Source: Gammaproteobacteria bacterium (GTDB taxonomy: Bacteria > Pseudomonadota > Gammaproteobacteria > Thiohalobacterales > Thiohalobacteraceae). From it: a DNA stretch of 5,878 bases. A program made the position numbers and the translations under genes. Below the pieces are notes generated by a model, which was not told the origin of the DNA, did not search any database, and worked only from the letters and a program-made list of their open reading frames with translations. Shown piece after piece: positions 5,602-5,878 of the stretch. Location of the stretch: the NCBI GenBank assembly GCA_016214925.1, contig JACRMO010000278.1, positions 1-5,878 of the forward strand, read 5' to 3'. How positions within the stretch are numbered: position 1 is the first letter of the stretch; each line of letters begins with the position of its first letter.

Positions 5602-5878
5602 ATGCCCGATTCTTCCATTACGTCACCCGCGCCGCAGCAGGTGTCCGCGCGCAGCGCGCGTCTGACCGCGTCGCTATTCAACTACGGCAACATCGTGGCC
5701 ATGCTCCCCGGCCTGGTGCTGGCGCCGTATATTCTGCTCGCGCATCCCACCGGCACGTCGATGATTCTGCTGTTCGTCCTGATGATGGTGCCGCCGATTC
5801 TGTGGTTCGGCGTATCCATGGTCGTGTACGCCACGGCCCGCCATCATACCGACCCGCAAGTCGGGCATTTCACTCAGC
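5602..5878 (+). CDS. Unrecognised membrane protein, N-terminal 92 residues (runs off the window)
   Basis: The frame is open from ATG 5602 to the window end, with AGCAGG (5590-5595) as a possible ribosome binding site six bases before the start. The first 26 residues are polar and rich in Ser, Ala, Gln and Arg. Two hydrophobic helices follow, at about residues 29-48 (IVAMLPGLVLAPYILL within it) and 53-77 (MILLFVLMMVPPILWFGVSM within it), joined by a short HPTGTS turn. After the second helix comes a His/Arg-containing stretch, ATARHHTDPQVGHFTQ. There is no cleavable signal peptide pattern. I do not recognise the family and assign no function. It could be a small inner-membrane protein or the start of a larger one. 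Codon use is GC-rich like the neighbours, so nothing suggests recent transfer. Confidence 0.75.
   Translation, partial: MPDSSITSPAPQQVSARSARLTASLFNYGNIVAMLPGLVLAPYILLAHPTGTSMILLFVLMMVPPILWFGVSMVVYATARHHTDPQVGHFTQ

Overview
The window looks like chromosomal housekeeping DNA from a GC-rich gammaproteobacterium. The order spoT-ridA-recG followed by the ubiquinone genes ubiC-ubiA resembles the spoT/ridA/recG and ubiC/ubiA neighbourhoods of Pseudomonas and related groups. A TGTAGGAGCGGC-type REP palindrome between recG and ubiC is also typical of Pseudomonas, Xanthomonas and similar genomes. I cannot name a genus from the sequence alone.

Layout. Positions 2-502 hold the 3' end of spoT, the (p)ppGpp synthetase/hydrolase gene. 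It appears broken: it has an in-frame TAG, an in-frame deletion of roughly 100-110 codons relative to the family, and several substitutions at conserved TGS-domain positions. ridA (552-938), recG (962-3085), ubiC (3277-3849) and ubiA (3885-4754) follow on the same strand with short gaps, except for the 191-bp recG-ubiC gap, which is mostly filled by the REP doublet (3116-3235). comF (5521-4802) lies on the opposite strand and converges on ubiA. Divergent from comF is the start of an unrecognised two-helix membrane protein (5602 to the window end). The 80-bp divergent gap holds an 8-bp perfect inverted repeat.

How the genes relate. UbiC releases 4-hydroxybenzoate from chorismate and UbiA prenylates it, so these two adjacent genes encode consecutive first steps of ubiquinone synthesis. 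RidA (reactive enamine/imine deaminase) and RecG (branch-migration helicase) are general housekeeping functions with no evident link to them. ComF is a phosphoribosyltransferase-fold protein with an N-terminal cysteine-rich region.

I found no CRISPR array, phage, transposase, toxin-antitoxin or other accessory system. The observation most worth a second look is the lesioned spoT regulatory region; next are the nested REP element that overlaps the most upstream ATG of ubiC and the inverted repeat at 5555-5574.
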